NCBI RefSeq assembly: GCF_945605565.1
Contig: NZ_OX216966.1
Span: 5,510,001-5,574,000, forward strand
DNA: 64,000 nt
Source of the DNA: Paenibacillus dendritiformis
GTDB lineage: Bacteria > Bacillota > Bacilli > Paenibacillales > Paenibacillaceae
Direction: 5' to 3'
Shown: piece by piece, positions 8,528 to 16,103 of the stretch
Layout of the letters: each line of letters begins with the position of its first letter
Numbering within the stretch: position 1 is the first letter of the stretch
Notes under the pieces: model-generated
Database searches by the model: none
What the model was told of the DNA's origin: nothing
The model's input: the letters and a program-made list of their open reading frames with translations, nothing else
Translations under genes and position numbers: made by a program

Positions 8528-8555
8528 TTGCAATTATAAAAATGTATGGTATATT
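8528..8555 (+). promoter_or_regulatory. Promoter of the secreted cargo gene
   Basis: TTGCAA at 8528-8533 and TATATT at 8550-8555 with a 16-bp spacer, in AT-rich sequence 60 bp before the ATG at 8615. Confidence 0.5.
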
Positions 8556-8614
8556 AGTTTTAGAGCATCATCATTGTTACAGTCACCTATAATTTTTTTT
8601 AGGAGGCGTGTACC

Positions 8615-8944
8615 ATGACGAAAAAGATTTTTGCTTTAACCCTTGCTTCTGTGATGTTACTTTCTTCGCAAGTTGCAATGGCGGCACCATCAGCACCTAC
8701 TACCAGTAATCTCGGCACAGTTCAAGCTTCTAGTATTGATAAGGTAGAAGTTCAATTAAAAGTAAGAGTCGGTGAAGGGAGAAAGTTGTCTGGCTATGGT
8801 TTCAGACCTGGCGGGGGTGATAGTTCCAGCTACTTTTTAGATGTGGATGGTAATTTTCTTGCACTCAAACCAGGACAAGGTTCTATCATTGCTAACTTAA
8901 CATCTGATCGACTGATCATATACTATTTTACAATTACAAATTAA
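8615..8944 (+). CDS. Small secreted protein, prophage cargo
   Basis: A 109-residue protein with a clear signal peptide (MTKKIFALTLASVMLLSSQVAMAAP, cleavage after AMA). The mature part of about 85 residues is beta-rich, with GYGFRPGGGDSSSYFLDVDG and no cysteines. Family unknown. A TAGGAGG ribosome site sits ahead of the ATG. It lies at the phage end beyond the lysis genes, on the opposite strand, with its own promoter and a shared terminator: the classic position of a lysogenic-conversion gene expressed from the prophage. Base composition is lower in GC than its neighbours. Confidence 0.75.
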   Translation: MTKKIFALTLASVMLLSSQVAMAAPSAPTTSNLGTVQASSIDKVEVQLKVRVGEGRKLSGYGFRPGGGDSSSYFLDVDGNFLALKPGQGSIIANLTSDRLIIYYFTITN

Positions 8945-9004
8945 CAGTAGCTAAGGCCTGTAGTTCTCATAAGACTTTATAAAGTAAACTCAGCAAAGAA
9001 ATAC

Positions 9005-9043
9005 AAAAGAGCCGGAGGGATGCCTTCCCATCGCGGCTCTTTT
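9005..9043. terminator. Bidirectional terminator, end of late operon
   Basis: AAAAGAGCCG (9005-9014) pairs perfectly with CGGCTCTTTT (9034-9043). It can stop the cargo transcript from the left and the late operon from the right. Confidence 0.8.
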
Positions 9044-9080
9044 CGTTTGCACCGGTGCTTCCGGATGCATTTCCAGTATA

Positions 9081-9752
9081 TCACATTATCGTGACGATGG
9101 AATAGACAGACCGGCCGTCCCCCCGAATCTGAACTTTGTCGGTACGCATTTGCGACGATCCGCTCCCATCCAAAAAGATGCCGTCGACGAGCGTGCCGCT
9201 GCCAATCTTCTCCTTGATTGCATATCGGAACTGCCCGGCGGTGCAGGCCGCATTTGTGACGATCAACCATAAGTTTAAGCCGGAGCCGTACACCATCGCG
9301 GTACGGTATGCCTTCCCGGACATGTTCGGCATATTCTGGGCCTTCGCTTTCTGCTGCCACCCGGAATCATCGTGAAGAGACATCGAAATGCCGCCCTGCG
9401 CCCAGTATCGGCTGCGGTCGGATACATGTAGCTCGTCGGCCGACTTGACTACCTGTACCGAATACCGACGCGCTACCGCATCCCATACAAGCGTTCCCCG
9501 GGCATACTTGGCATTGTACCAGCCGCTGCCGTAAGCTCCACGCCGGCCCTTAATCGGATTGTCGTTTTGCACCGAGATAGAAAGGATCTCGCCGGTGCCG
9601 AAATTAAAAAAGCCGCCGTTAATGGCGGTCAGTGGTTGGGAACAGACACTTGTACGACAGGCTTGCAGCTTGATATCGTTCGGACTGCACTTCATGGCAT
9701 GAAGCACGACGCCATTGGACGCCGTGCATTTGTTGTATGTTACCTTACCCAC
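9081..9752 (-). CDS. Phosphodiester glycosidase (NAGPA-like) family protein
   Basis: A 223-residue protein with the phosphodiester glycosidase pattern: an early AINGGFFNFGTGE motif and a C-terminal DGIFLDGSGSSQM motif. Family members cleave glycosyl phosphodiesters, such as N-acetylglucosamine-1-phosphate linkages. In phage it could act on wall teichoic acid or glycan phosphodiesters. No signal peptide is visible, so release would need the holin. It overlaps the amidase stop by 13 bp and is the last gene of the lysis cassette. Confidence 0.78.
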   Translation of the reverse strand: MGKVTYNKCTASNGVVLHAMKCSPNDIKLQACRTSVCSQPLTAINGGFFNFGTGEILSISVQNDNPIKGRRGAYGSGWYNAKYARGTLVWDAVARRYSVQVVKSADELHVSDRSRYWAQGGISMSLHDDSGWQQKAKAQNMPNMSGKAYRTAMVYGSGLNLWLIVTNAACTAGQFRYAIKEKIGSGTLVDGIFLDGSGSSQMRTDKVQIRGDGRSVYSIVTIM

Positions 9753-10390
9753 TCTGCTGCTCCCTTTAGGAGCCGATCGACTACTACAGCAATCTCTGCC
9801 CTAGTAATCGGCTCGTTCGGCGCGAATCCAGTGTTACGGCCGCCCATAATTCCTGCGTCCATCACACGCCGAATAGACGCCTCGGCCCAATGGCCGGCAT
9901 AGTCCAGCTGCTTCGGTTTCTCCATCAATTTGATAAACTCCGCCCAACGCGGCAGTATCCGGGACGGACACGCCTTCCCGCTCCAATGGCGATGCGGTAC
10001 AACACGGCTGACTGATATTCCGTGCCGCTTAGTCAGCAGCACGATCAGCTCCGCCGCCCGCTGCCACGCCTTCGATTCGTCCATGCCCTGGTACATACAG
10101 ACCTCAATTCCGATGGATGTCGTATTACCGGGACCGTTGCCGTCGCCGGCATGCCATCCCTGCTCGTCGTCCCGTAAGTGCTGGTAGACCTCGCGATCGT
10201 CGACCGTATAGTGCCAACTCTTCTGGGCCCCGGCGCTACCGTTCAAAATATACCGGCTATGCGCTTCGGCCGTAGCTCCTGGAGCGCTATTATCGGTATT
10301 GTGGATCGTGATATACTGCGGCTTCATTGTGCGAGTTGGCTTGTTGGGCCGCCCGTCTGGAAGCAATCGCTGCTTAATTTCGATGGTCAT
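9740..10390 (-). CDS. Endolysin: N-acetylmuramoyl-L-alanine amidase with one SLH motif
   Basis: A 216-residue phage lysin that cleaves the lactyl-amide bond of peptidoglycan. The amidase_2 (PGRP) domain, about 20-150, shows YITIHNTDN (zinc His), WHYTVDD, GWHAGDG and HRHWSGKACP with the last zinc ligands. The tail, about 162-210, is a single S-layer-homology motif (GHWAEASIRRVMDAGIM, then GFAPNEPITRAEIAVVV) and probably anchors the enzyme to pyruvylated wall polymer of an S-layer host. The start overlaps the holin stop. Confidence 0.92.
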   Translation of the reverse strand: MTIEIKQRLLPDGRPNKPTRTMKPQYITIHNTDNSAPGATAEAHSRYILNGSAGAQKSWHYTVDDREVYQHLRDDEQGWHAGDGNGPGNTTSIGIEVCMYQGMDESKAWQRAAELIVLLTKRHGISVSRVVPHRHWSGKACPSRILPRWAEFIKLMEKPKQLDYAGHWAEASIRRVMDAGIMGGRNTGFAPNEPITRAEIAVVVDRLLKGAAEWVR

Positions 10391-10793
10391 CGTTAACCCC
10401 TCCTTTGTTTCTCAGTACTTCAACCGCCTGCTTAATACCGGGTGGGAGTGGCACGCCCAGGCGGCCGCCATTCTCAATGATGGATAGCAACTCATTGGCC
10501 AAATAGAAAAAGATAGCAGCGTCCCGCAGCAAATGCTGATCCCCTAGTACGCTGTCCACCTGATGCGCCACCGCCACGACGAAAAAAATAAACACCTTGC
10601 GGGCAATGCCGATAAGGCCGATGCTGCTTTTCAGCTTACCTTCGGCGCCGGAAGCCATGACGCCCGTCACGTAATCAATCGCCACAACGATGAGCAGCAC
10701 ATTCAGTAGTGCCGGCCACCCGCCAAACAAAAACGAGGCAGCGCCGCCAGTAGCAGCAAATACCGTTTTCAATACCAAGTCCAATCTTTCCAC
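10374..10793 (-). CDS. Phage holin (toxin-secretion/lysis holin family)
   Basis: A 139-residue membrane protein with three or more hydrophobic segments (TGGAASFLFGGWPALLNVLLIVVAIDYVTGV; VFIFFVVAVAH; DAAIFFYLANELLSI). The central IDYVTGVMAS and the C-terminal NGGRLGVPLP stretch are typical of the TcdE/phage_holin_4 type. It forms membrane lesions that release the amidase. GTG at 10793 (MERLDLVL) follows AAGGGGG with good spacing; a longer frame to 10826 lacks a ribosome site. Confidence 0.88.
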   Translation of the reverse strand: MERLDLVLKTVFAATGGAASFLFGGWPALLNVLLIVVAIDYVTGVMASGAEGKLKSSIGLIGIARKVFIFFVVAVAHQVDSVLGDQHLLRDAAIFFYLANELLSIIENGGRLGVPLPPGIKQAVEVLRNKGGVNDDHRN

Positions 10794-10871
10794 GTCATTT
10801 CCCCCTTGGATAAAATTAGCCCCCACGCTGCCGTGAGGGCATAAAAACAGCGCCGTGCTATGAGCAGGCGC

Positions 10872-11018
10872 TTATTGCTCCGGGAATTCCCGTCCTGTGA
10901 TTTTCTCGTATTCTTCCGGCGTAATCTCCCCGAACGGGTTGACCTCCGTTTTCACAGCTGCGCATAGCCCCTCCGCATCGATCCACCGGCATTCAAAAGC
11001 GAGTTTCCAGAAATTCAT
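10872..11018 (-). CDS. XkdX family protein
   Basis: A 48-residue protein (MNFWKLAFECRWIDAEGL, with FGEITPEEYEKITGREF at the end) matching the XkdX family, a short tail-region protein of PBSX-like and other Gram-positive phages. Its ATG overlaps the stop of the upstream gene (ATGA), and an AAAGGAGG site lies within that gene's end. The role is unknown; the position between fibre genes and holin is conserved. Confidence 0.85.
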   Translation of the reverse strand: MNFWKLAFECRWIDAEGLCAAVKTEVNPFGEITPEEYEKITGREFPEQ

Positions 11019-11638
11019 GTCGATTGCCCTCCTTTAAGTTCAATGATTTCCAGTTTTGCCTTCGTCAGCTCCGAGCCCAGACTGTCAACGGTTTGTTTCT
11101 GCTGCATGTTGTCTAGGCGTGATTCGGTAAGTTCCCGGCCAAGCCCATCAATGACGCTCTGCTGCTGGATATTCCGGATTTTCATTTGCGTCAGTTCTTG
11201 GCCCAGCATGTCTGTTTGGGACGGCTGCGGCTCCAGGTTGAGCGCGTCAATCTCCTCCTGCGTAAGACCATTACGCCAGAAGACCGTCCCGTCTATAGGC
11301 TGCGGCGGCTCCGGCTGCGGATCGTCGCTCTCCGGGTCATGCTCGGCCATGTATTCGGCGTATGCAGCCTCATAAGCCTCCTGCGCTGCCCTGTAGCCCT
11401 CGACATCGAATATAGGTTGATACAGGCCGTCAGGCATCGGAACGGCCACCGTATAGCCTACGAGTACCGTTTCCGGTTCGTCTTCTTGGCCGTCGTCACG
11501 TTTCCCCGGTTCCGGCTGCGGGTCGGGTTCGTCCGGCTCAACCAGTTCCCGCCGATCAAAAACGCCCGTCACGGAGTCCGCAACGAGCGTCGGTTCGATG
11601 TATCGGCCTTCAAGGTCAGTTATGATTGCTTCTTTCAT
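11015..11638 (-). CDS. Tail-region protein with coiled-coil repeats
   Basis: A 207-residue protein between the fibre gene and xkdX, the position of XkdW-type proteins. An acidic proline-rich middle (QPEPGKRDDGQEDEPE and DPQPEPPQPIDG) precedes a C-terminal coiled coil of three 21-residue units (LGQELTQMKIRNIQQQSVI, LGRELTESRLDNMQQKQTV, LGSELTKAKLEIIELKG). It is probably a fibre accessory or assembly protein. Its start overlaps the fibre stop (ATGA), with GGGGGTG upstream. Confidence 0.7.
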   Translation of the reverse strand: MKEAIITDLEGRYIEPTLVADSVTGVFDRRELVEPDEPDPQPEPGKRDDGQEDEPETVLVGYTVAVPMPDGLYQPIFDVEGYRAAQEAYEAAYAEYMAEHDPESDDPQPEPPQPIDGTVFWRNGLTQEEIDALNLEPQPSQTDMLGQELTQMKIRNIQQQSVIDGLGRELTESRLDNMQQKQTVDSLGSELTKAKLEIIELKGGQST

Positions 11639-14600
11639 ACCTTTTCACCCCCAACATAGAATGAGAATGATTCCAAATAAATAAATCTGCGTGTATTTTC
11701 CATCGTTATTCTAATACTCCCGCCGTTTCCGATATCAACCGCATAAGGCTGTATATCTTGGGGGCTGCTATAAGTTACAGTTGGCACCCCTATTACTCTG
11801 GATGGACGGTACTGTATTGGCAGTACAAAGATGTCCGTACCCACTGCCTTGGCAGCTTCGGAACTGTCTAAAGTTCCTCTAAAGTGAACAAAACCAAAAG
11901 CATCCTTTGCATACTGCACAGGGCGACCCGGGACAGACTTCCACCCGTTTAGCAGAGTGGCTGTTATCCATTCAAGAGGAGCGTTCAAGCCGCTTGTGAT
12001 ACTATTCAACCTAACCTCCGAGACACTTAACCGACGCTGCACATCGCCCACATCCTGCACCAAGTCCGATATAGCCCCGCGCAGGTTCGCAGCAACAGTG
12101 CCGCTGATTGGAGCCGCCAGCATTGGATCAAGCATCGTATAGGTGACGTGATAGACTGCGGTTGGGTCGAATCCAGCCCCGCCATACCAGATTGCGCGCT
12201 CTTTGCCATACGCCTGGCTAACAACCTGCCTTATCCATGACGAGTCTACCGAGTTATTTCGATGGATGGCAAGTATTTTATCCGTCTTGTTCCTCAATCG
12301 GGAGGCATCTTCTCCTGGCACACTCGAATTTATGAGGATGTCATTAGCACTTGTTCGCACAGGATTCGCCCGTTCCCGAATCACAATACCGCTTCCAACC
12401 TCGATCATGTTCGATCCTGCCGTGAGTGTCGCTCCCAATCCGTAATTCCGGACGGGTTCGACGGTTGGCTTCGCCTTCAGGTATTGGAGGCGGTATGGCG
12501 TGTAATTCTTTGCCATTTCTGTTGGTAACGATGTTTGCATGTCTCCGTTTGTCAGTATGTTAACCCACCGTTTTTGATCGATTGGTTGCGTCCCATCCCA
12601 CGGGTCTAATTTCTGTGTCTCATTGTTCCACCAACCGATCCGCCACCCCAAGAAATACGCCTTAATCTCTTCAGGTTCTGGATTGTAATCCTGTCCCCAT
12701 CCGCTGTCGGTGTTGGCTACAGTAATGTGCAAGCCGTTTTTGTATAGCAAAACACTGTCAACTTCTTGTATTCCAGCAGCCTGAGACGTTTTCAACATTT
12801 TGCCGTCAAACTTCGTGGCATAAACATTAAAATCAATTCCATTGATAGAGCCGTCCCTGTAGTAAACCAACTTTGCTCCAGGCTCTACATTCGGGTCTGT
12901 GCCCCAAGGCTTGGTCTGCGTCAAGTCGACTTTACCCCACGGCTCCAGCACATACGGCAACCCATCGTCTCCCATAAATAGCGTATCGGGATTGCTGCCG
13001 TCTACCGGATGAGCGGCGAGCTCCGTTTCGAAGGCGAGCATGCTGCGTTGCTGTGGAACGAAGGGCTTCGGATCGGTGCCGGGAACAAGCATAGGATTCT
13101 TTACTTTAAATGAGCCAGTAGCTGACATATTGCCAAAGAAAACGCCAATATACTTGGTATCGTCGCCAATTTCAATGGTTGCTCCTGAACCAATTTCATG
13201 TTGCCGTATCGGTATGGCATCAATCGCCGCCTGCTCATTGAAATAACACTTTACATCTGTCCCCATGGAGTCAAAGTCAATGCGATATGTTTTATGCTTG
13301 GCCTCCATGTTACCCTTGCCTACGAATTGAAGTGTGCTATTAGTCATCAGGTCTATTTCATAAGCAGACTGTATATCAACGATTGCTCCATTTACGGCCC
13401 CCATATGATAAAAGGACGGCAGCAGATTGCCTCCCGTTACGATGGCGTATGGGTTTTTGACGTTGGTCATGCTGTCTACGTATGGGTACTTCTCGGCCAC
13501 CTGAGCAAACTTCATCTTTCCGATGGCTTCGTATTCGGTCTGTGAAATCTCGTAGAGGCCGAATGCACCGATCCGGAATTCTGCGCCAGCCGTCCCTTCT
13601 CCACGGAAGTAAAAAACAAGCTTTTCCTGTGTCTCAAGGCGATCCGGGGAAATATCAATGTATCGATATTGCATTCCATCCCCCTTTTTTACATTTCCCG
13701 ATTTGCGGATCGTAGAGTATCCAGTACTTTTCCATTCCGCAAAGGAGAAATAAACAGGTTCATCACACGAAATGTTGTCCAGGTATACTACCGCCACATA
13801 ATGCTTCGAGCGATCAATGTTTAGTTCGTACCTGGCGCCAAAGTGCCCCGGGCTGTCTGCCGCACGATTACATACGATCTTCTGGACTTTCGTTCCGACG
13901 GGAGTAGATGCCGGAATGATCTCCCCGGTCCCGAAAAAGGTGAATAGCGGCGATGTCCGGTAATCAAAGTTACCTTCGCTACCGGGCAGATTAATTAGCG
14001 TCCGTCCCTTCACTTCCCCCATCTGGAACGGCGTATCCTGTTCCGACTCTACTATCTGGAGACCGGGCGGCAGCTCAAGGGGCTTATCCGGCACATCGGC
14101 CAGACCGCTCTCCACAGCTTCGATGCGCTGATCGTGATCCTCCAGCTCAGTGGTATGTTCCTTCAGCTTCTTGTCGTGCTGCATCAGTTCGGACGCCTGC
14201 TTCGGGACTTCCGTCGCCAGCTTGTCAAACTCCGCCTTGTCAGCTGAGCTCATAAGGCCCCCTTCCTTCGCCGTGGCATACGGGATAGGATCGGAACCGT
14301 GCTCCGTGTGGCTGCTGCCATGGGCACCAGGCGTGGACTCCCCGGAGGCCGTGATCGTTACTTCCTTCGAATTCGGGTTCGTGGTTATCTTGATTCCGAC
14401 GCCGCCTTTAAAGGTCAAGGCGTCCGTCTTCTCGCCGGCCTCGATATCATTCACGCGAGAAAAGGCCGGCTGATTGACTTCCGCGCCGTCCTCGATGCTG
14501 CCCAACTTCTCATGGTCAGCTTCGGTGACGTGCATGACGGCGTCGGCCTTGTGGCTGTCCAGGTCAGACTGAACGGCGTCGACCTCCGCCTTACGGGCCA

Positions 14601-14877
14601 CGTCAGTTTTTGCTGACGGTGCCGCTGCCTTCATTCGGCCGGACGCGTCACGTTGTACGAGCGTCCCGGGAGTGGCGGCAGCCGTGCTGGCATCCATCTT
14701 GGCCTTGTCCTGGGCGCTCATAAATCCGTCCGTCGTATCCGTCGCGTTGGGGTGCCGATGGTTGCCGGACGACTTCGAATCCATGTCTTTTTGAACTGCA
14801 TCGAAGCCTATATTGATGTTGTTAAAATCTTCGCTGATTTTCTTTGAACCGACCAGGTTACAATATCTATTTGCCAA
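11635..14877 (-). CDS. Large tail fibre / receptor-binding protein
   Basis: About 1,080 residues. The N-terminal part (YCNLVGSKKISEDFNNINIGFDAVQKDMD) is a tail-attachment region, followed by HRHPNAT, HGSSHTEHGSDPIP and repeated AQDKAKMD/SADKAEFD units typical of siphovirus fibres. The middle and C-terminus are beta-rich with jelly-roll-like blocks, probably carbohydrate-binding. I choose the TTG start at 14877 because AAGGAG sits 9 nt before it. ATG at 14886 would place the same site directly against the start codon, and the frame continues open to 14979. Confidence 0.82.
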   Translation of the reverse strand: MANRYCNLVGSKKISEDFNNINIGFDAVQKDMDSKSSGNHRHPNATDTTDGFMSAQDKAKMDASTAAATPGTLVQRDASGRMKAAAPSAKTDVARKAEVDAVQSDLDSHKADAVMHVTEADHEKLGSIEDGAEVNQPAFSRVNDIEAGEKTDALTFKGGVGIKITTNPNSKEVTITASGESTPGAHGSSHTEHGSDPIPYATAKEGGLMSSADKAEFDKLATEVPKQASELMQHDKKLKEHTTELEDHDQRIEAVESGLADVPDKPLELPPGLQIVESEQDTPFQMGEVKGRTLINLPGSEGNFDYRTSPLFTFFGTGEIIPASTPVGTKVQKIVCNRAADSPGHFGARYELNIDRSKHYVAVVYLDNISCDEPVYFSFAEWKSTGYSTIRKSGNVKKGDGMQYRYIDISPDRLETQEKLVFYFRGEGTAGAEFRIGAFGLYEISQTEYEAIGKMKFAQVAEKYPYVDSMTNVKNPYAIVTGGNLLPSFYHMGAVNGAIVDIQSAYEIDLMTNSTLQFVGKGNMEAKHKTYRIDFDSMGTDVKCYFNEQAAIDAIPIRQHEIGSGATIEIGDDTKYIGVFFGNMSATGSFKVKNPMLVPGTDPKPFVPQQRSMLAFETELAAHPVDGSNPDTLFMGDDGLPYVLEPWGKVDLTQTKPWGTDPNVEPGAKLVYYRDGSINGIDFNVYATKFDGKMLKTSQAAGIQEVDSVLLYKNGLHITVANTDSGWGQDYNPEPEEIKAYFLGWRIGWWNNETQKLDPWDGTQPIDQKRWVNILTNGDMQTSLPTEMAKNYTPYRLQYLKAKPTVEPVRNYGLGATLTAGSNMIEVGSGIVIRERANPVRTSANDILINSSVPGEDASRLRNKTDKILAIHRNNSVDSSWIRQVVSQAYGKERAIWYGGAGFDPTAVYHVTYTMLDPMLAAPISGTVAANLRGAISDLVQDVGDVQRRLSVSEVRLNSITSGLNAPLEWITATLLNGWKSVPGRPVQYAKDAFGFVHFRGTLDSSEAAKAVGTDIFVLPIQYRPSRVIGVPTVTYSSPQDIQPYAVDIGNGGSIRITMENTRRFIYLESFSFYVGGEKV

Positions 14878-15061
14878 GCTGCCCATCTCCTTTCTTTCGC
14901 AGTTGAGCGATTCGCTTTCCGATGGCCTCCTGGACGCCGAGGAGTATTGCCTCCTCGTGCTCAGGTTGGTATGGGACAACGGCGGAGATTACGGCGCATA
15001 TCTCCGGTACGGGCTTGGTTGGATCAATCTCGACTTGGATGATTGGTTGTATCTTTGCCAT
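14867..15061 (-). CDS. Small phage protein, unknown
   Basis: A 64-residue protein (MAKIQPIIQVEIDPTKPVPE, ending RIAQLRKKGDGQLGK) with AAAGGAGG before its ATG. It overlaps the fibre start by about 11 bp, implying translational coupling. No recognised domain. Confidence 0.65.
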   Translation of the reverse strand: MAKIQPIIQVEIDPTKPVPEICAVISAVVPYQPEHEEAILLGVQEAIGKRIAQLRKKGDGQLGK

Positions 15062-15099
15062 GGTGGGCCTCCTTTCTTTTGAAGGAAAAACCTCCTATT

Positions 15100-15123
15100 T
15101 GTCGAATGATAGGACTATCGACA
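15100..15123 (+). promoter_or_regulatory. Inverted repeat ahead of the plus-strand cargo gene
   Basis: TGTCGA (15100-15105) and TCGACA (15118-15123) form a perfect inverted repeat around 12 bp, about 20 bp before the ATG at 15142, in the region where a promoter must lie. It may be an operator. Confidence 0.35.
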
Positions 15124-15141
15124 GAATGGAGGTTCATACAC

Positions 15142-15393
15142 ATGTTTTTTAAACACCCGGATGTCAATAAAAGACGAACTATTTTCACTGCATCTGGAAT
15201 TTTTACTGGGCTTGTCGTAGATGTAAGCGATACGGTTACTCGTTTTGGTAATGATTACTATCTTGAAAATGTCATTTTTATACCAACAGGTAATACGAAA
15301 CTTCAGATACCAATTCCAGAAGTCAAGTTGTACAGCATAAACTTCATTGGAATTACTGATGAGATTGACCCGATAACCTTCAATGAAGCCTGA
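15142..15393 (+). CDS. Plus-strand cargo gene inside the tail module, unknown
   Basis: An 83-residue protein (MFFKHPDVNKRRTIFTASGIF at the start) with several beta-strand-like segments (TGLVVDVSD, YLENVIFIPTG, KLQIPIPEVKLYSINFIGI). It has a GGAGG site and is the only plus-strand gene within the structural module, flanked by an inverted repeat and a perfect terminator. That organisation marks a moron expressed independently of late genes. The fold may be a small beta barrel; function unknown. Confidence 0.65.
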   Translation: MFFKHPDVNKRRTIFTASGIFTGLVVDVSDTVTRFGNDYYLENVIFIPTGNTKLQIPIPEVKLYSINFIGITDEIDPITFNEA

Positions 15394-15406
15394 ATATGAA
15401 GCTTTC

Positions 15407-15444
15407 AAAAAGAGTTCAGCCGGATCATCGACTAAACTCTTTTT
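15407..15444. terminator. Terminator after the plus-strand cargo gene
   Basis: AAAAAGAGTT (15407-15416) and AACTCTTTTT (15435-15444) form a perfect 10-bp stem with a T run on both strands. Confidence 0.8.
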
Positions 15445-15458
15445 CTACTTCTCCCAAT

Positions 15459-15487
15459 CAAAAAGGCCCCGCCAACGGCGAGACCTT
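15459..15487 (-). terminator. Terminator of the stalk-domain gene
   Basis: On the minus strand AAGGTCTCGCC pairs with GGCGGGGCCTT around a 3-nt loop, followed by TTT. It lies 14 bp after the stop at 15501. Confidence 0.75.
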
Positions 15488-15500
15488 CACGGATGGTATG

Positions 15501-16061
15501 TTATTTTTGTGCAGCCAGGGCTTCGTTAATCAGCTCGAGCTCTTTGGTGTATTTGGCTTGCATCGCATCGTAATCCGATAATTGCTGATCGTATGCAGAT
15601 AAGGAAGTTCCTTCTCCGCGCGGAGCACCTGATGCTTCCATTGTCTTGATTTTTTCGAGAATCTCTTTGCGTTCCTTTTCAATGTTAGCTAGGGTTTCCT
15701 TTTGTAGGCTATCTCGGGATTTCTCCAAGTCAGCTTTGCTTCTACCGATATAAGGATTGCTATTATTGACAGGCGCTGTGTTAGAAACGGAACCGGCATC
15801 GTCAGATGTTATGATTATCTTCTTCCCCTCCACCTTCATATCTACCCCCAATGCATTGGAGATTCCTCGAACGGGGACATTGGTTCTTCCCTCAATTACA
15901 GCACCTTTATCCTCAAGTTCCTTCCCATCCACAATTACGGTATACTCGCCGGTTACTTTTTTCCCGACCAAAGTCTTAACCTGATCAGCAAAAACACTCC
16001 CCGCTGTCGCAACAAGGGCACCGATGACAACCCCACTTACGAGATAAGTCCACTTTTTCAT
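15501..16061 (-). CDS. Secreted stalk-domain (copper amine oxidase N-like) protein
   Basis: A 186-residue protein with a signal peptide (KKWTYLVSGVVIGALVATAGSVFA) and a copper-amine-oxidase-N-like stalk domain at about 25-90 (VDGKELEDKGAVIEGRTNVPVRGISNALG). A long charged coiled coil follows (residues about 108-186, LEKSRDSLQKETLANIEKE). Such surface stalk domains are common in Paenibacillus. Inside the tail module it has its own terminator and a possible promoter (TTTACG, 18 bp, TATCAT), so it is probably lysogenic cargo. The surface target is unknown. Confidence 0.8.
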   Translation of the reverse strand: MKKWTYLVSGVVIGALVATAGSVFADQVKTLVGKKVTGEYTVIVDGKELEDKGAVIEGRTNVPVRGISNALGVDMKVEGKKIIITSDDAGSVSNTAPVNNSNPYIGRSKADLEKSRDSLQKETLANIEKERKEILEKIKTMEASGAPRGEGTSLSAYDQQLSDYDAMQAKYTKELELINEALAAQK

Positions 16062-16103
16062 GTAAGTCTACCTCCGTAGCAATATTTACCTTATATGATA
16101 TCA

